A DNA stretch of 64,000 nucleotides from Chloroflexota bacterium (GCA_021323855.1 JAJPKE010000023.1:185511-249510); one strand, 5' to 3'; numbered from the stretch's first letter, positions 7,756 to 17,951 are shown. A program made the numbers and translations. Notes: generated by a model from the letters alone, not told the origin.

Positions 7756-8848
7756 TCTGCCATCCATACCGTCTCTGCCGCACCTGCTCACGCTGTTGCC
7801 GCTGCCGGCGCTCGCCAGTTTGCCGGCGGCTGCGCAGGGCAGCGGTAGCCTGATCCTCTTGATCGCCACACTGGTCGTTGCGGTGGTCTTCGATTTCACC
7901 AACGGCTTTCATGATACCGCCAATGCCGTCGCCACCAGCATTTCCACCCGTGTCCTCTCACCCAGGCTTGCCATCCTGCTTGCGGCGTGCCTGAACTTCC
8001 TGGGCGCGTTCGTTAGCACGCAGGTCGCCAAGACGATTGGCACCGATGTTGCCATGCGCAATGCGCTGACGCCGGTGGCCGTGATGGCGGCGCTGGTGGC
8101 GGCTATCGCCTGGAATCTCTTTACGTGGTATTACGGGCTGCCCAGCAGTTCATCGCATGCGCTGATCGGCGGATTGATCGGCGCAGCGGTGGTCGTTTCG
8201 CCGCTGCATTTCGGCGCGCTCAAACCCGGCGGCATCTTCATCATCGTGCTGTCGCTGATTCTATCGCCAGTCGTCGGCCTGATCGCAGCATATATCATCG
8301 GCACGAGCATCGCCTGGCTATTTCGCCGGTCGAGTCCGCATCACGTCTCCTCGTGGGCGCGCTGGCTGCAACGGTTCTCCGCCGCATTTGTCGCCTTCAG
8401 CCACGGCTCCAACGATGCCCAGAAGACGATGGGCGTGATGACGGCGGCGCTGCTCACGTATCAAGGCGTGGCGGTCGGCGCGAAGTTTGAGGTGCCGATC
8501 TGGATCATCGTCATCAGTGCAACAGCGATGGGCCTGGGCACCAGCTTTGGCGGCTGGCGCATCATCCGCACGATGGGCATGCGCGTGGTGAAGCTGCGGC
8601 CCGTTGACGGCTTTGCGGCGGAAAGCGCCTCCGCCTCGGTTATCACGCTCGCCAGCCACTTCGGCCTGCCCGTTAGCACAACGCATGTGATCGCGGGCAG
8701 CGTCATGGGTGTCGGCGCGCGCCAGCGGCTCTCCGCCGTGCGCTGGGGCGTCGCAGGCAACATGGTGATCGCCTGGCTCGTCACCGGCCCAATGACGGCG
8801 CTCTTGGCCGCAGGGTTGAGTTTCATCTTCCTGAAGCTGGGGATGTAG
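7748..8848 (+). CDS. PiT-family inorganic phosphate transporter
   Basis: A 366-residue integral membrane phosphate permease. The two inverted signature motifs are visible: DFTNGFHDTANAVATSI near residue 43 and SHGSNDAQKTMGVM near 218, each with the conserved Asn/Asp of the phosphate and cation site. About ten to eleven hydrophobic segments are seen. The first ~25 residues (Pro/Leu-rich) precede the first conserved helix. The ATG lies inside the end of the DUF47 gene (8-bp overlap), which argues for translational coupling. It ends 6 bp from the convergent polA stop. Transport of other anions cannot be excluded. Confidence 0.93.
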   Translation: MPDLPSIPSLPHLLTLLPLPALASLPAAAQGSGSLILLIATLVVAVVFDFTNGFHDTANAVATSISTRVLSPRLAILLAACLNFLGAFVSTQVAKTIGTDVAMRNALTPVAVMAALVAAIAWNLFTWYYGLPSSSSHALIGGLIGAAVVVSPLHFGALKPGGIFIIVLSLILSPVVGLIAAYIIGTSIAWLFRRSSPHHVSSWARWLQRFSAAFVAFSHGSNDAQKTMGVMTAALLTYQGVAVGAKFEVPIWIIVISATAMGLGTSFGGWRIIRTMGMRVVKLRPVDGFAAESASASVITLASHFGLPVSTTHVIAGSVMGVGARQRLSAVRWGVAGNMVIAWLVTGPMTALLAAGLSFIFLKLGM

Positions 8849-8854
8849 AGGCGT

Positions 8855-11854
8855 TTAGCGCAATGGCTCCACTTCGTACCAGTTGCGCCCGGTCTTCATC
8901 TCCACTTTGATCGGCACGCTGAGCGGCAACGCGTTGACCATCGCATCGCGGACCAGTTCGCTGACGGCATGCACCACCGGGTCGGGCACTTCCAACACCA
9001 GTTCGTCATGCACCTGGAGAATCATCTTTGCGCCCAGTTGTAGCTCCTGAAGTTGGGCATGCAGCCGCGCCATCGCAATTTTAATCATGTCCGCATTTGT
9101 GCCCTGAATCGGCATGTTGATCGCCTCACGCTCGGCAGCCTGGCGCGCGGCCACCGGCAGCATCGCCATGTCCTGCATGTAGCGTTTGCGGCCCAACAGC
9201 GTTTGCACGTAGCCACGAGTACGCGCCTGATGCAGCGTCGTCTCGATGTATTCGCGCACACGCGGGAAAGTCGCCTCATAGTTGCGAATGAACGCAACGG
9301 CATCGCTATTCGAGATGCCTGCGGTGTTCGCCAGCCCAAAAGCCGATTGACCGTATAGTACGCCAAAGTTGACCGTCTTGGCGAGCCGCCGCTGATCCGG
9401 CGTCACGTCTTTCAGCGCGACGTTGAAGAGCCGGGCCGCCGTCGCTGCGTGAATGTCTTCATCGTTCTCAAAGGCCGCCACCAGTTCCGGCTCGCGCGTG
9501 ATGTGCGCCAGGATGCGCAGCTCGATCTGCGAATAGTCCGCCATCAGCAGATAGCAATCGGCGTCGGCCAGGAAGGCGCGCCTGATACGCCGGCCCACCT
9601 CTGTGCGCACCGGGATATTTTGCAGATTCGGGTTAGATGAACTGAGCCGGCCCGTCGCCGCGATGGTTTGGTTGAATGAGGTATGCACCCGCCGGTCCTC
9701 GGGATTGATGAGTTCTACCAGACCGTCCACGTATTGTGTCTTGAGCTTGTTCAACTGGCGATATTCCAGCAGCGTATCCACCGCCGCATGCAGCCCGCGC
9801 AGCCCTTCCAGCACTTCGGCATCCACCGAATAGCCAGTCTTGGTTTTGCGCCCATGTGGCAGCTTGAGTTCAGTGAAGAGGATATCGCCAAGCTGCTTGG
9901 GCGAGTTGATGTTGAACTGATGGCCGACCGACTCATAGATGTTGGTTTCCAGCGCCTTCAACTGCTCCTCCAGGTCGCGACCCATGCGTTTGAGGAATTC
10001 TTGATCTACGAGGATGCCCGTAAGCTCCATCTCCGCCAGCACCGGAATCAACGGCACCTCAACCTCGTTCATCAATTTTTCGAGGCCCTTTTCGCGCAGT
10101 TGCGGCTCGATGTGCTGCATCAGTCGCAGCGTCATGTCGGCGTCCGCGCCTGCATACTCCGCCGCCAAATGAACCGGCGCCTGCGCCATCGTGATCTGGC
10201 GCTTGCCAGTGCCGATGAGTTCGCTGATCGGCGTCATGATGATGCCAAGCTGTTCAAATGCCTGCTCTTTGAGGCCCAGGTTGCGCCGTCCTGGACTGAG
10301 CAGGTATGCACCGACCATTGTGTCGAAGCGCAGCCCGGATACCGGCACGCCGTGCCGCGCCAGCACCATCATGTCATACTTGGCGTTGTGCCCCACTTTG
10401 CCAATGCTGGCGTCTGCCATCACCGGGCGCAGCGCATCGAGAACCTCTGCCAGCGGCAACTGGCGCTCCGGCTCTGTGCCATCCGGCGTTTGTGTGTGCC
10501 CGACGGGGATGTAGTAGGCTTCGCCAACGCCCATTGACAGGGAAATGCCAACGATATTGGCGCGCATCTCATCAACGGTATCGGTCTCCAGATCGAAGGC
10601 AAATATCGGCACAGTTTTCAACGAGCGTACCAGAATATCCAGCGTCTCCGGCCTATCCACGATCAGCGTGTTGGTACCGCCGTTTGGCGTCACGGTCGTC
10701 GCGGTAGGAACGAGTTTGCCGAAGCGGCTTGGCTGCGGCTGATTTGTATCTTGTTCTTCTAACGCCTGCAAGACATCTGAGCCGAAGAGGCTGAGTTGCT
10801 GATTGCCATCGGCATCGGTCTCCACCTGCGCCTGCTCAGCAGGCGCGCGGACAACCAGCGCAGGCGTGGTCACAGTAGCGGCGCTGCCCTCTGGCGCTGC
10901 CGATGCTTCAGATTCGGTCGTGCGTGGCAGCCGGTCTACGAGCGTGTGGAACTCCAACTCACGGAACAGCTTGAGGACATCGTCGGGGTTGTAGCGCAGC
11001 GCACGCGCACCCTCCAGGTCCAGCGTGACGGGCGCATCGCGCACGATGGTCGCCAGATACTTGCACTGGCGCGCGAGATCGGCGTTCTCGGTCAGCGCCG
11101 TTCTGGTGCGCGGCGGGAGTTCGTCCACATGCGCGAGAATCTCTTCGAGCGTACCATATTGCTCGATCAGCTTTGTTGCAGTTTTCGCTCCGATGGCGGG
11201 CACACCAGGAATGTTATCTGAGGTATCACCAACCAGCGCCTTGTAGTCCACCAATCGTTGTGGCTCGAAGCCATAGCGGGCGATCACGGCGTCGCGGTCG
11301 AAATAGTCGAAACCGCTGCTACGGGGTGAGCGAGCAAACGTCACCCGCACCCAGTCATCCACCAGTTGCAGCGTATCCATATCGCCGGTGGCAATGACCG
11401 TGTGGACGCGATGTTCTTTCGCTTGCAGCGAGAGCGTGCCCAGCAGATCGTCAGCCTCGAAGCCATCGAGTTCATAGATGGGAATATTGAAGGCTTTGAT
11501 GACCTCACGTACCCGCGGGAACTGCGCGCGTAGCCCCTCCGGCAGCGGTGGCCGGTGCGCTTTATAGGGTGCGTAGTTATTGTGGCGAAAGGTAGGGGTG
11601 GGACGGTCGAAGGTCATCGCCAGGTATTCGGGCTTGATGATGCGCAACACGTCCAGCAGCATCCGCGTAAACCCAAAGACGGCGTTGGTCACTTCACCTG
11701 ATGAGGTGGACATCTCTTCGGGGAAGGCATGGAACGAGCGATGATAGAGCGCATGGCCATCTATCAAGACGATGGTGGGATGATCGCCCGCTATGGGGGC
11801 CGCTGTTGTCGCGGTTTCTGGTGATGTAGATGATGTAGACGATACAGAACTCAT
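8855..11854 (-). CDS. polA: DNA polymerase I
   Basis: A complete three-domain Pol I of about 999 residues. The N-terminal 5' nuclease has the TFDRPTPTFRH, GFEADDLLGTL and GVPAIGAKTATKL elements. A variable Ala/Gln-rich linker (~315-400) explains the extra length. The 3'-5' exonuclease keeps all catalytic motifs (FDLET, HNAKYD, YAGADADMTL), so proofreading should be active. The polymerase domain has motif A DYSQIELRILAHI, the O-helix FGVLYGQSAFGLA and motif C QVHDELVLEVP. I prefer ATG 11854 (MSSVSSTSS) because AGGAAGAAG is upstream; the frame is open to 11938. It serves repair and Okazaki fragment processing, and stands alone on this strand. Confidence 0.97.
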   Translation of the reverse strand: MSSVSSTSSTSPETATTAAPIAGDHPTIVLIDGHALYHRSFHAFPEEMSTSSGEVTNAVFGFTRMLLDVLRIIKPEYLAMTFDRPTPTFRHNNYAPYKAHRPPLPEGLRAQFPRVREVIKAFNIPIYELDGFEADDLLGTLSLQAKEHRVHTVIATGDMDTLQLVDDWVRVTFARSPRSSGFDYFDRDAVIARYGFEPQRLVDYKALVGDTSDNIPGVPAIGAKTATKLIEQYGTLEEILAHVDELPPRTRTALTENADLARQCKYLATIVRDAPVTLDLEGARALRYNPDDVLKLFRELEFHTLVDRLPRTTESEASAAPEGSAATVTTPALVVRAPAEQAQVETDADGNQQLSLFGSDVLQALEEQDTNQPQPSRFGKLVPTATTVTPNGGTNTLIVDRPETLDILVRSLKTVPIFAFDLETDTVDEMRANIVGISLSMGVGEAYYIPVGHTQTPDGTEPERQLPLAEVLDALRPVMADASIGKVGHNAKYDMMVLARHGVPVSGLRFDTMVGAYLLSPGRRNLGLKEQAFEQLGIIMTPISELIGTGKRQITMAQAPVHLAAEYAGADADMTLRLMQHIEPQLREKGLEKLMNEVEVPLIPVLAEMELTGILVDQEFLKRMGRDLEEQLKALETNIYESVGHQFNINSPKQLGDILFTELKLPHGRKTKTGYSVDAEVLEGLRGLHAAVDTLLEYRQLNKLKTQYVDGLVELINPEDRRVHTSFNQTIAATGRLSSSNPNLQNIPVRTEVGRRIRRAFLADADCYLLMADYSQIELRILAHITREPELVAAFENDEDIHAATAARLFNVALKDVTPDQRRLAKTVNFGVLYGQSAFGLANTAGISNSDAVAFIRNYEATFPRVREYIETTLHQARTRGYVQTLLGRKRYMQDMAMLPVAARQAAEREAINMPIQGTNADMIKIAMARLHAQLQELQLGAKMILQVHDELVLEVPDPVVHAVSELVRDAMVNALPLSVPIKVEMKTGRNWYEVEPLR

Positions 11855-12061
11855 GGGATGACGCTTCTTCCTGACGCTATCTTCGGCGTATCTGGGTGTC
11901 TGGGTGTGTCTTTTGGTATCGCTCACACTTGCGCGCACGTTCGCAAACAGCGCGCAAGCTGGTTTTTCATACTATTCTCGCCCATGCGCGCGATTCCGGC
12001 AACAGGTGCCCATAAGGCTCCGCGTGGAGACTGGAAGATAGCCGCCACAACGCTCCACGTC

Positions 12062-12106
12062 AGTTCCCCCTCTCCTCGCGGGAGAGGGGGCTAGGGGGTG
12101 AGGTCT
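12062..12106. repeat. Repeat family A, copy 1 (C/G-rich palindromic repeat)
   Basis: CCCCCTCTCC and GGAGAGGGGG form a perfect 10-bp stem with a 4-nt loop (12066-12090); the arm toward the gene is followed by CTAGGGGGTGAGGTCT. The GTGAG end lies 7 bp from the stop of the minus-strand zinc-ribbon gene. Near-identical copies are at 52092-52135 and, inverted, 61266-61306. It may act as a terminator or RNA-stabilising 3' hairpin. Confidence 0.75.
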
Positions 12107-12112
12107 ACAGTC

Positions 12113-13000
12113 TCATGAGTTCGTCAGGTGAACAGTCAGCACGCCGTTGGCAACCTGGAAAGATTGCACCTTGCCCTGTATTGCCGTCAGATTCGCCAGC
12201 GCATTGTTGAGAATCTGCTCCATCTCCGTACCAGACTCGAAGAGACTCATCGAGCCATCCACAATGGTGCCACGCGCCGCCAGCCGGTTCCCTGGATCAA
12301 CCGAGAAGAAGGCGGTCGTGTCCTGCGTCTCGCTGCCAAAGAAATTGAAGGTGTAGGTCAGTTGGAAGCCTGCGTTCGTATACCTGAGGTGCAGATTCGT
12401 GATGGAGCCGGAGGTTGGCGATTGTGCGCTGATGAGTTGATCGAGCGTGGCGGCGGGAATCTGCACCTGCCCGTTGGTAGGCGTCAGCGTGCTATTCACC
12501 TGCGTAAAGGCATGGCCGAGCGCGTTGGGGAAAACCGTTTGCACCTGATTGTGCATTGAAGGCGAGATGCCAAGCCCATAGACGCCAAGCGTGCCGATCC
12601 CCAGCACCACGATAATTGCGAGGATGATAACAGGAATGAGCCACCATCTAAACTGGCGAGTGGCAGATTTCGCTGCCGCCTGACCCGCCCCTGGCCACGC
12701 AGGGGCGGGTCCGCCGACCGGCGTGGCGGGTTGCGGCTGCGCGGGCGGTGTTGCCGGCTGCGCATAGGGCTGGGGCATTATCATATCTGCGCCCACACCA
12801 GGGTTGGGTGAAACAGTGGTCGGCGCATCCTGGGAATACAGTTCCACCGGGCCGGTATTCGCCTGGCTCGTCGCAGCCGGATCAGTAGAACGCAGCGGCG
12901 CCCCACAACCGCCGCACATGCGCGCCGTCGCTTCGTTCTGCCAGCCACAGCGCGCGCAGATGATCGTACTTGGAGTACCACTTGGAGTACCAGGGACCAT
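12113..13000 (-). CDS. Zinc-ribbon single-TM protein of unknown function
   Basis: About 295 residues. The N-terminus has a double-CxxC zinc ribbon (CARCGWQNEATARMCGGCGAPL, ~15-36), then a long Pro/Ala/Gln-rich linker, one transmembrane helix (WWLIPVIILAIIVVLGIGTLGVYGL) and a ~150-residue extracytoplasmic domain rich in strand (ITNLHLRYTNAGFQLTYTFNFFG). The start at 13000 is chosen because GGGGAG precedes it. It lies 57 bp downstream of the transglutaminase gene on the same strand and may be the last gene of that operon. The outer domain has a lipid-binding-like alternation but I cannot name it. Confidence 0.75.
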   Translation of the reverse strand: MVPGTPSGTPSTIICARCGWQNEATARMCGGCGAPLRSTDPAATSQANTGPVELYSQDAPTTVSPNPGVGADMIMPQPYAQPATPPAQPQPATPVGGPAPAWPGAGQAAAKSATRQFRWWLIPVIILAIIVVLGIGTLGVYGLGISPSMHNQVQTVFPNALGHAFTQVNSTLTPTNGQVQIPAATLDQLISAQSPTSGSITNLHLRYTNAGFQLTYTFNFFGSETQDTTAFFSVDPGNRLAARGTIVDGSMSLFESGTEMEQILNNALANLTAIQGKVQSFQVANGVLTVHLTNS

Positions 13001-13057
13001 GATGTGTTGCTCCCCTGATCCTTTCAGCTCCTGTTGCGCGCTGTGCCCCAATGGCCG

Positions 13058-15484
13058 TTATCTGCGCCGCAGCGGAGTTCTGGCACCATTATACTCGTCT
13101 TTGCCTACCAGAAGACGACGTATGGCAGTGAACATCGTCACAGGTAGCGCACGGAGCCGCTGCAACATCTGCCGCGTAATCGAGGTGCGCACTTCGCCGT
13201 AGAGGCGCGGGACCTCGCCAGCAGCCTCGTTCGAGAGGCCACCACCCCAACGTTCGCGGGCATAGAGGCCGCTCAATCGCTGAAGCGCCAGCCGTTGCCC
13301 TGGTATCACACGCCCCAACTGCTCGACATATTCGTCAGGCGTTTGTGAGCGTTTCGGCGGCGCACCGGCCCAGGCGCCCAGCCGTGCTATGCGCGCGAAC
13401 GCCGCCGCCACTGGCGAGAGACCGCGATAGAGCAGCCGCCACCACGAGGTGAAGAACACGAACGCCAGCAATGCGAAGATAATCAGCAGCGAGACCACCA
13501 GACCGGCATCGAGCAGCACCGGATTGGCCTGCGCGCCGTTGTTATGCAACCCACCGCCGTTTGCACCTGGCCGGACGCCAACACCACGCGGAGTAGACTG
13601 GGGAGTCGCGCTGCCATTGCTGCCAGGGCCGGTTGTGGCAGTGAGGTTGGTGTTGCTAATCGGGCGGATGAAGCCTGAGAATCCACCGGATGTTGGCTCG
13701 AAGTTGATCCAGCCATACTGGCCGAAGTAGATCTGCGGCCAGACGTGCGCCTGCTTACCAGTGACCACCCAGGTGTTCGTTCTGCTGTCATACGAGCCGT
13801 TCGAGAAACCTTCTGCAATGCGCGCTGGCATGCCCAACGAGCGCGCCATCAGCACCATCGCCGTGGCAAAGTGGGTGCAGAAGCCCACCTGCTGCTGCAA
13901 GAACCAGGTGACCGGATCAGTCCCGTTCTGCGGCGGCGGTACACTGGTGCTATAGCGGAACGTGTGGAGATAGTTCTGAATCGCCATCGCCGCATCATAC
14001 ATGTTGGTCGTGCCACTGGTATATTGCGTTGCATCTTTTACTGCCAGGAACGGGATTTCGCCCTTTGGCGTACTGTAGAGATACTGTTGCAGCAGACCGA
14101 GTGGATACTGCGGTGACGTTACGCCTGATTCCTGCGCCGGTGGATAGGGAACCGATTGCAGTTGCGCAGCAGTGGCGGTGGAGATATAGGCGCTGGCGAA
14201 GTACTTCAGGCCGCGCTTTTCATCGTTGGTTGCCGTCCACTTGACGGGTATGCCCGTCGCCGTACTGATGGACGTTTGCGACGCTATACTGAAGGATTCC
14301 GCTGCGCTCCCCGGCGCGAACATGGGGCTATTGCTGGGCACCTGATCCAGCGTGATTTCATAGGTGTTGATCTTGAAATATTGCGAGTTGTCAGGAACGA
14401 GTGGCTGCAGCTGATTGGGCTGCATAGACGACTGCTGCGTGGGCGAAGCAGACCAGGTACCAACGCCATCATATTGGTCGAAGGTCTCTGTCACCAGATA
14501 TTGTGAGGCGTCATCACCGGCGCCGGTGGCATACGTGAGAATGGGAGTATCTGGTAGCTTGGTTTCGTTGGTCAGCGTCAGGTTCTGCGTGAAGAAGTTG
14601 AATGACTCCCCGCCGCTATTGCCTTTTCCACCTTGCAAGCCGCTGAACATGTTCTGGAAGGTCGTCTGCACAGCCTGCCAGGGGTTCTTCGAGGAATTCC
14701 AGGCGTTCAGTAGGTTGGCGTTGCCCGCGCCCGCCGGTAGGATATTGGCCAGCGTCAGCACGATCACCGCGAAGATCGCGCCCGCCTGCATGAAATCCCA
14801 CCCCAGGTCTGGCGAGAAGCGCAGCCCACGCAGCCGCCAGACGCGCACGTTCTCCGCCAGTGTAAAGCGCACCAGCAGCAGTAGCGTCGCCAGCAGAAAG
14901 AGAATGATGAAAAAGACCGACTTGTCATCGGTGGCCCAGTTGAGATTGATGAGCAACACCACGCCGTTCGCCAGCGCCGCCAGCCAGGGACGGCGCGTAT
15001 GCAGCACCAGCCAGATGCTGATATAGGCGAGCAAGAAGCTCAGAATCGCCAGGAACAGCAGAAAGACGGTATTGTCGTTGCTGGTGTTGTGTTGCAGCAC
15101 GGCGCTCTGAAACCAGACTTGCGTATGGCTCAGCAACGCGCCACGATCACCGTTCAACACCTCGTTGGCCGTGGCCTGGAAGGCAAACAGAATGCCCAGG
15201 ATGATGGCGACCGTGTGGACCAGCGCCCCCGGCAGCCGCCCCTGCTGCACCGCCAGGTAGCCCAGGAGTAGACCAATGCCGGTCGTCGCGGTGAGGATGC
15301 CCAGCCCCGGCGCCCACGGAGGTGTAACCGATTGGATGCTGGCAATGGTGGTGTAGACGACCACCAACAGCAGCGCCAGCGTCAACCAGCCATCTTCCGG
15401 CAGAAGACGCAACCACGGCTGTTTGCCAGTCAAGAGCGCATCATTCTGCCGCACAGGAGTAGCGGTCGTTTGCGCCGTTTGCAT
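13058..15484 (-). CDS. Transglutaminase-like membrane protein (TgpA/DUF3488 type)
   Basis: About 808 residues. Some seven or eight N-terminal TM helices (~20-245) are followed by an extracytoplasmic transglutaminase core with the catalytic Cys in GFCTHFATAMVLMARSLGMPAR, the His in KQAHVWPQIYF, and the acidic residue in WINFEPTSG (Glu where many relatives have Asp). Near the C-terminus come another TM helix and a DUF4129-like cytoplasmic tail (PKRSQTPDEYVEQLG ... LYARERWGG). ATG 15484 has GGAG upstream. It is the third gene after MoxR and DUF58, the standard order of this widespread operon. Substrate unknown; cell-surface peptide cross-linking or cleavage is the usual inference. Confidence 0.9.
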   Translation of the reverse strand: MQTAQTTATPVRQNDALLTGKQPWLRLLPEDGWLTLALLLVVVYTTIASIQSVTPPWAPGLGILTATTGIGLLLGYLAVQQGRLPGALVHTVAIILGILFAFQATANEVLNGDRGALLSHTQVWFQSAVLQHNTSNDNTVFLLFLAILSFLLAYISIWLVLHTRRPWLAALANGVVLLINLNWATDDKSVFFIILFLLATLLLLVRFTLAENVRVWRLRGLRFSPDLGWDFMQAGAIFAVIVLTLANILPAGAGNANLLNAWNSSKNPWQAVQTTFQNMFSGLQGGKGNSGGESFNFFTQNLTLTNETKLPDTPILTYATGAGDDASQYLVTETFDQYDGVGTWSASPTQQSSMQPNQLQPLVPDNSQYFKINTYEITLDQVPSNSPMFAPGSAAESFSIASQTSISTATGIPVKWTATNDEKRGLKYFASAYISTATAAQLQSVPYPPAQESGVTSPQYPLGLLQQYLYSTPKGEIPFLAVKDATQYTSGTTNMYDAAMAIQNYLHTFRYSTSVPPPQNGTDPVTWFLQQQVGFCTHFATAMVLMARSLGMPARIAEGFSNGSYDSRTNTWVVTGKQAHVWPQIYFGQYGWINFEPTSGGFSGFIRPISNTNLTATTGPGSNGSATPQSTPRGVGVRPGANGGGLHNNGAQANPVLLDAGLVVSLLIIFALLAFVFFTSWWRLLYRGLSPVAAAFARIARLGAWAGAPPKRSQTPDEYVEQLGRVIPGQRLALQRLSGLYARERWGGGLSNEAAGEVPRLYGEVRTSITRQMLQRLRALPVTMFTAIRRLLVGKDEYNGARTPLRRR

Positions 15485-15559
15485 ATAAACCAACTCCGTT
15501 TCCTCGGAGACGTAAGCCCCAACCATACACGCCATACACGCCATGCGGCGACAGAGCAG

Positions 15560-16756
15560 CTAACGCGAGCCTTGTTCCAGGACATGCACCAACGGATCAC
15601 CACGCTGTACAGAAATGGACGGCACACCTTCCGCCAGCAGGGCGTCTTGCACGCGCGCATTACTCCCCAGTGTTTCGTCGAAGGAATGCGGGTCCAGCAG
15701 GACGGCAAGCGGGCGCACACCACGCCGTTGCAAATGATGCAAGACGCTTGGCCAGTCGAGATTGGTTGACGGCGTAATGATAATCAATACAGTATTGCGG
15801 GCCAGCTTCGCCTCTTCGGCTGCCAGCGCCTGCCCCAACGGCACCGCCCGTTTGGGATGGACGACCGCCAGCACTTCGAGAATACGGTCGAGTTGCCGTT
15901 CGCCACGATCCAGCGGCAGCGAGGCGTCATCCGCGCCGCTCACCGCCAGGCCCACGGCCAATTCTTCTTGCCGGAGCAGATAGGAGGCCAAGCTGGAGGC
16001 AATGGTGACGCCATATTCTTCGGTGGAGCTATCGCCTTCGCCTGCCTGCGCGTCGCGGTCCAGATCGAGCAAGATCACCACATCTATGGTCGGGTCCAGG
16101 TCAAACTCTTTCACCATGAACTGGCCCAGCCGCGCGGTGGTTGGCCAGTGAATGCGGGTGAGCGCGTCGCCCGGCACATAGTTGCGCACGGTGACGACAT
16201 TGGTGGTCGTTTGCAGCGAACGCTGCGAGCCGCGTCCACGCCCAGGCATATTGCCAGGAAACAGGTCAAAGTTCGAGAGCGGCAGCACTGGCGGCAGCAC
16301 TAATAGCTGATGTTCGGGCGCCAGCGGCAACTCACGGCGGAACAGGCCCAGCGGGTCGCCGGTCGTTGCCGTCACAGGGCCAAGTGTATAACGTCCGCGT
16401 CGCCGGCAAACGGTTTTGGCGCGCCAGGCGATGCGCTGATGTGGACCGACGCTCGACACATAGCCAGCGTGGTGCCCCGGCAGAGAGGAGCCATCGGCCA
16501 CCTGCACCCAGAGTTTCGGCATGATGGAGTGATTCTCCAGCGCCAGGCGTTCCTCGATGCGCTCACCAACCTGCGCCCGCCCGCCAAGCGCCGAGCGCGT
16601 AAACTTCAGGCCGCGCGTACTCCACTGGAGCCAGGCGACGGAGAGTGCGAAGGCAACGGTCAAGGCCCAGGCGAGAATCCAGAACGGTTTCCAGCCGAGA
16701 GAAAACGCCATCACCCAGAGCAGCAATATCAGCAGGGCAAGTTGCCAGGGACGCAT
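15560..16756 (-). CDS. DUF58 domain protein (vWA-like)
   Basis: A 398-residue protein: two short N-terminal hydrophobic segments, then a DUF58 domain containing the conserved RGRGSQ ... VRNYVPGDALTRIHWPTTARLGQFMVKEFD block (~residues 170-215) and a vWA-like fold with VVILLDLDRDAQ. The family couples to MoxR AAA+ ATPases in assembling or regulating membrane enzymes. It begins 3 bp after the MoxR gene stop and is followed by the transglutaminase gene, so co-transcription is near certain. Confidence 0.92.
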   Translation of the reverse strand: MRPWQLALLILLLWVMAFSLGWKPFWILAWALTVAFALSVAWLQWSTRGLKFTRSALGGRAQVGERIEERLALENHSIMPKLWVQVADGSSLPGHHAGYVSSVGPHQRIAWRAKTVCRRRGRYTLGPVTATTGDPLGLFRRELPLAPEHQLLVLPPVLPLSNFDLFPGNMPGRGRGSQRSLQTTTNVVTVRNYVPGDALTRIHWPTTARLGQFMVKEFDLDPTIDVVILLDLDRDAQAGEGDSSTEEYGVTIASSLASYLLRQEELAVGLAVSGADDASLPLDRGERQLDRILEVLAVVHPKRAVPLGQALAAEEAKLARNTVLIIITPSTNLDWPSVLHHLQRRGVRPLAVLLDPHSFDETLGSNARVQDALLAEGVPSISVQRGDPLVHVLEQGSR

Positions 16757-16759
16757 ACG

Positions 16760-17800
16760 CTAGCGCCTTCCATTATATGATCCTGCGCCGCCCGGCACTG
16801 GCACCAACCCCATCACTTCATCCAGCACGGCGCTCGGTGTGGTGCCACGAACGCGCGCCGCCGGTGCGATGATGAGCCGATGGCTCAGTGTTGGCTTGAC
16901 CAGCGCCTTGACATCATCCGGCTGCACGAAGTCGCGGCCACGCAGCGCCGCCAGCGCCTGAGACGCATGGAACAACGCCAGCGAACCGCGCGGGCTGGCG
17001 CCCAGGTAGACATGCTGATGCTGGCGGGTCGCCGCCACCAACGCCACGATGTATTCACGGATTTCCCGCTCGACCCGCACTTCGCGCACCTGCTCTTGCA
17101 TCAATTGCAAATGCTCATCGGTGAGAATCTGTTCGAGCGAGTCAATGGGATGCGTGCGTTGCTGGCGATCTAGAATCTCCACCTCATCGGCTGGCGAGGG
17201 ATATCCCATGCTGATATTGAGCAGGAAACGGTCCAGTTGGGCCTCTGGCAGCGGGAATGTTCCTTCATATTCAATGGGGTTCTGCGTCGCCATGACGAGA
17301 AATGGGTGCGGCAGCGAGTGGGTTACGCCATCAACCGTCACCTGATGCTCTTCCATTGCCTCGAGCAACGCCGATTGGGTCTTGGGGGTCGCGCGGTTGA
17401 TCTCATCGGCCAGGACGAATTGGCTCATGATCGGTCCGGGGCGGAACTCGAATTCGCCGGTGCGCTGATTGAACATCGAGACGCCGGTGACATCGCTCGG
17501 CAGCAGATCAGGCGTAAACTGGATGCGCTTGAAGTCGCAACCAATCGAGCGGGCGATGGACTTTGCCAGCACCGTCTTGCCGACGCCGGGCACGTCTTCG
17601 ATGAGGATATGGCCGCTGCACAACACGGCGATCATGGTCAGCCGCACGGATTCGTGCTTGCCGACGATGACGCGCTCGACATTCGCCATCACCTGCTCTG
17701 CGGCGTCGCTGATATCACGCACGGAAAGAGAAGGACGATCTTCCAGCTTCACTCGTGTTCGCGGCCCTGGCATTGCCCCTCGCTCGACGCACACCATCAT
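16760..17800 (-). CDS. MoxR-family AAA+ ATPase
   Basis: A 346-residue MoxR ATPase. Walker A is DVPGVGKT (~79-86), Walker [25 protein letters not shown] (~130), sensor 1 [23 protein letters not shown], and the lid domain includes the conserved [29 protein letters not shown]. It is presumed to remodel or activate partner proteins, here DUF58 and the transglutaminase encoded directly behind it. The start is uncertain: neither ATG 17800 nor ATG 17773 has a well-spaced Shine-Dalgarno. A 14-bp palindrome lies 138 bp upstream. The gene is also 593 bp downstream of the CO dehydrogenase operon on the same strand. Confidence 0.93.
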   Translation of the reverse strand: MMVCVERGAMPGPRTRVKLEDRPSLSVRDISDAAEQVMANVERVIVGKHESVRLTMIAVLCSGHILIEDVPGVGKTVLAKSIARSIGCDFKRIQFTPDLLPSDVTGVSMFNQRTGEFEFRPGPIMSQFVLADEINRATPKTQSALLEAMEEHQVTVDGVTHSLPHPFLVMATQNPIEYEGTFPLPEAQLDRFLLNISMGYPSPADEVEILDRQQRTHPIDSLEQILTDEHLQLMQEQVREVRVEREIREYIVALVAATRQHQHVYLGASPRGSLALFHASQALAALRGRDFVQPDDVKALVKPTLSHRLIIAPAARVRGTTPSAVLDEVMGLVPVPGGAGSYNGRR

Positions 17801-17937
17801 GCGCAGGGAGAAGACTAGCCGTGAGTGGCCGCACTCCTTTCTGTGGTCGGCAAAAATACAGCCGCCGCTCCGCTACCGCACCCGTGGGGAATCTGGCATT
17901 ACCACTACCACAGGGTAGAAGACATCAGTTCATTAGT

Positions 17938-17951
17938 ATCGGGTACCCGAT
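17938..17951. promoter_or_regulatory. Perfect 14-bp palindrome upstream of the MoxR operon
   Basis: ATCGGGTACCCGAT is a perfect palindrome 138 bp upstream of the MoxR start. Its size and symmetry fit an operator for a dimeric repressor, but I see no second copy in the window. Confidence 0.4.

Noticed and set aside
7132..8848. Pho-box control of the DUF47-PiT pair by the two-component system at 26.5 kb
   Set aside because: No TTGTCAT repeat is present in the 240 bp upstream of 7132.
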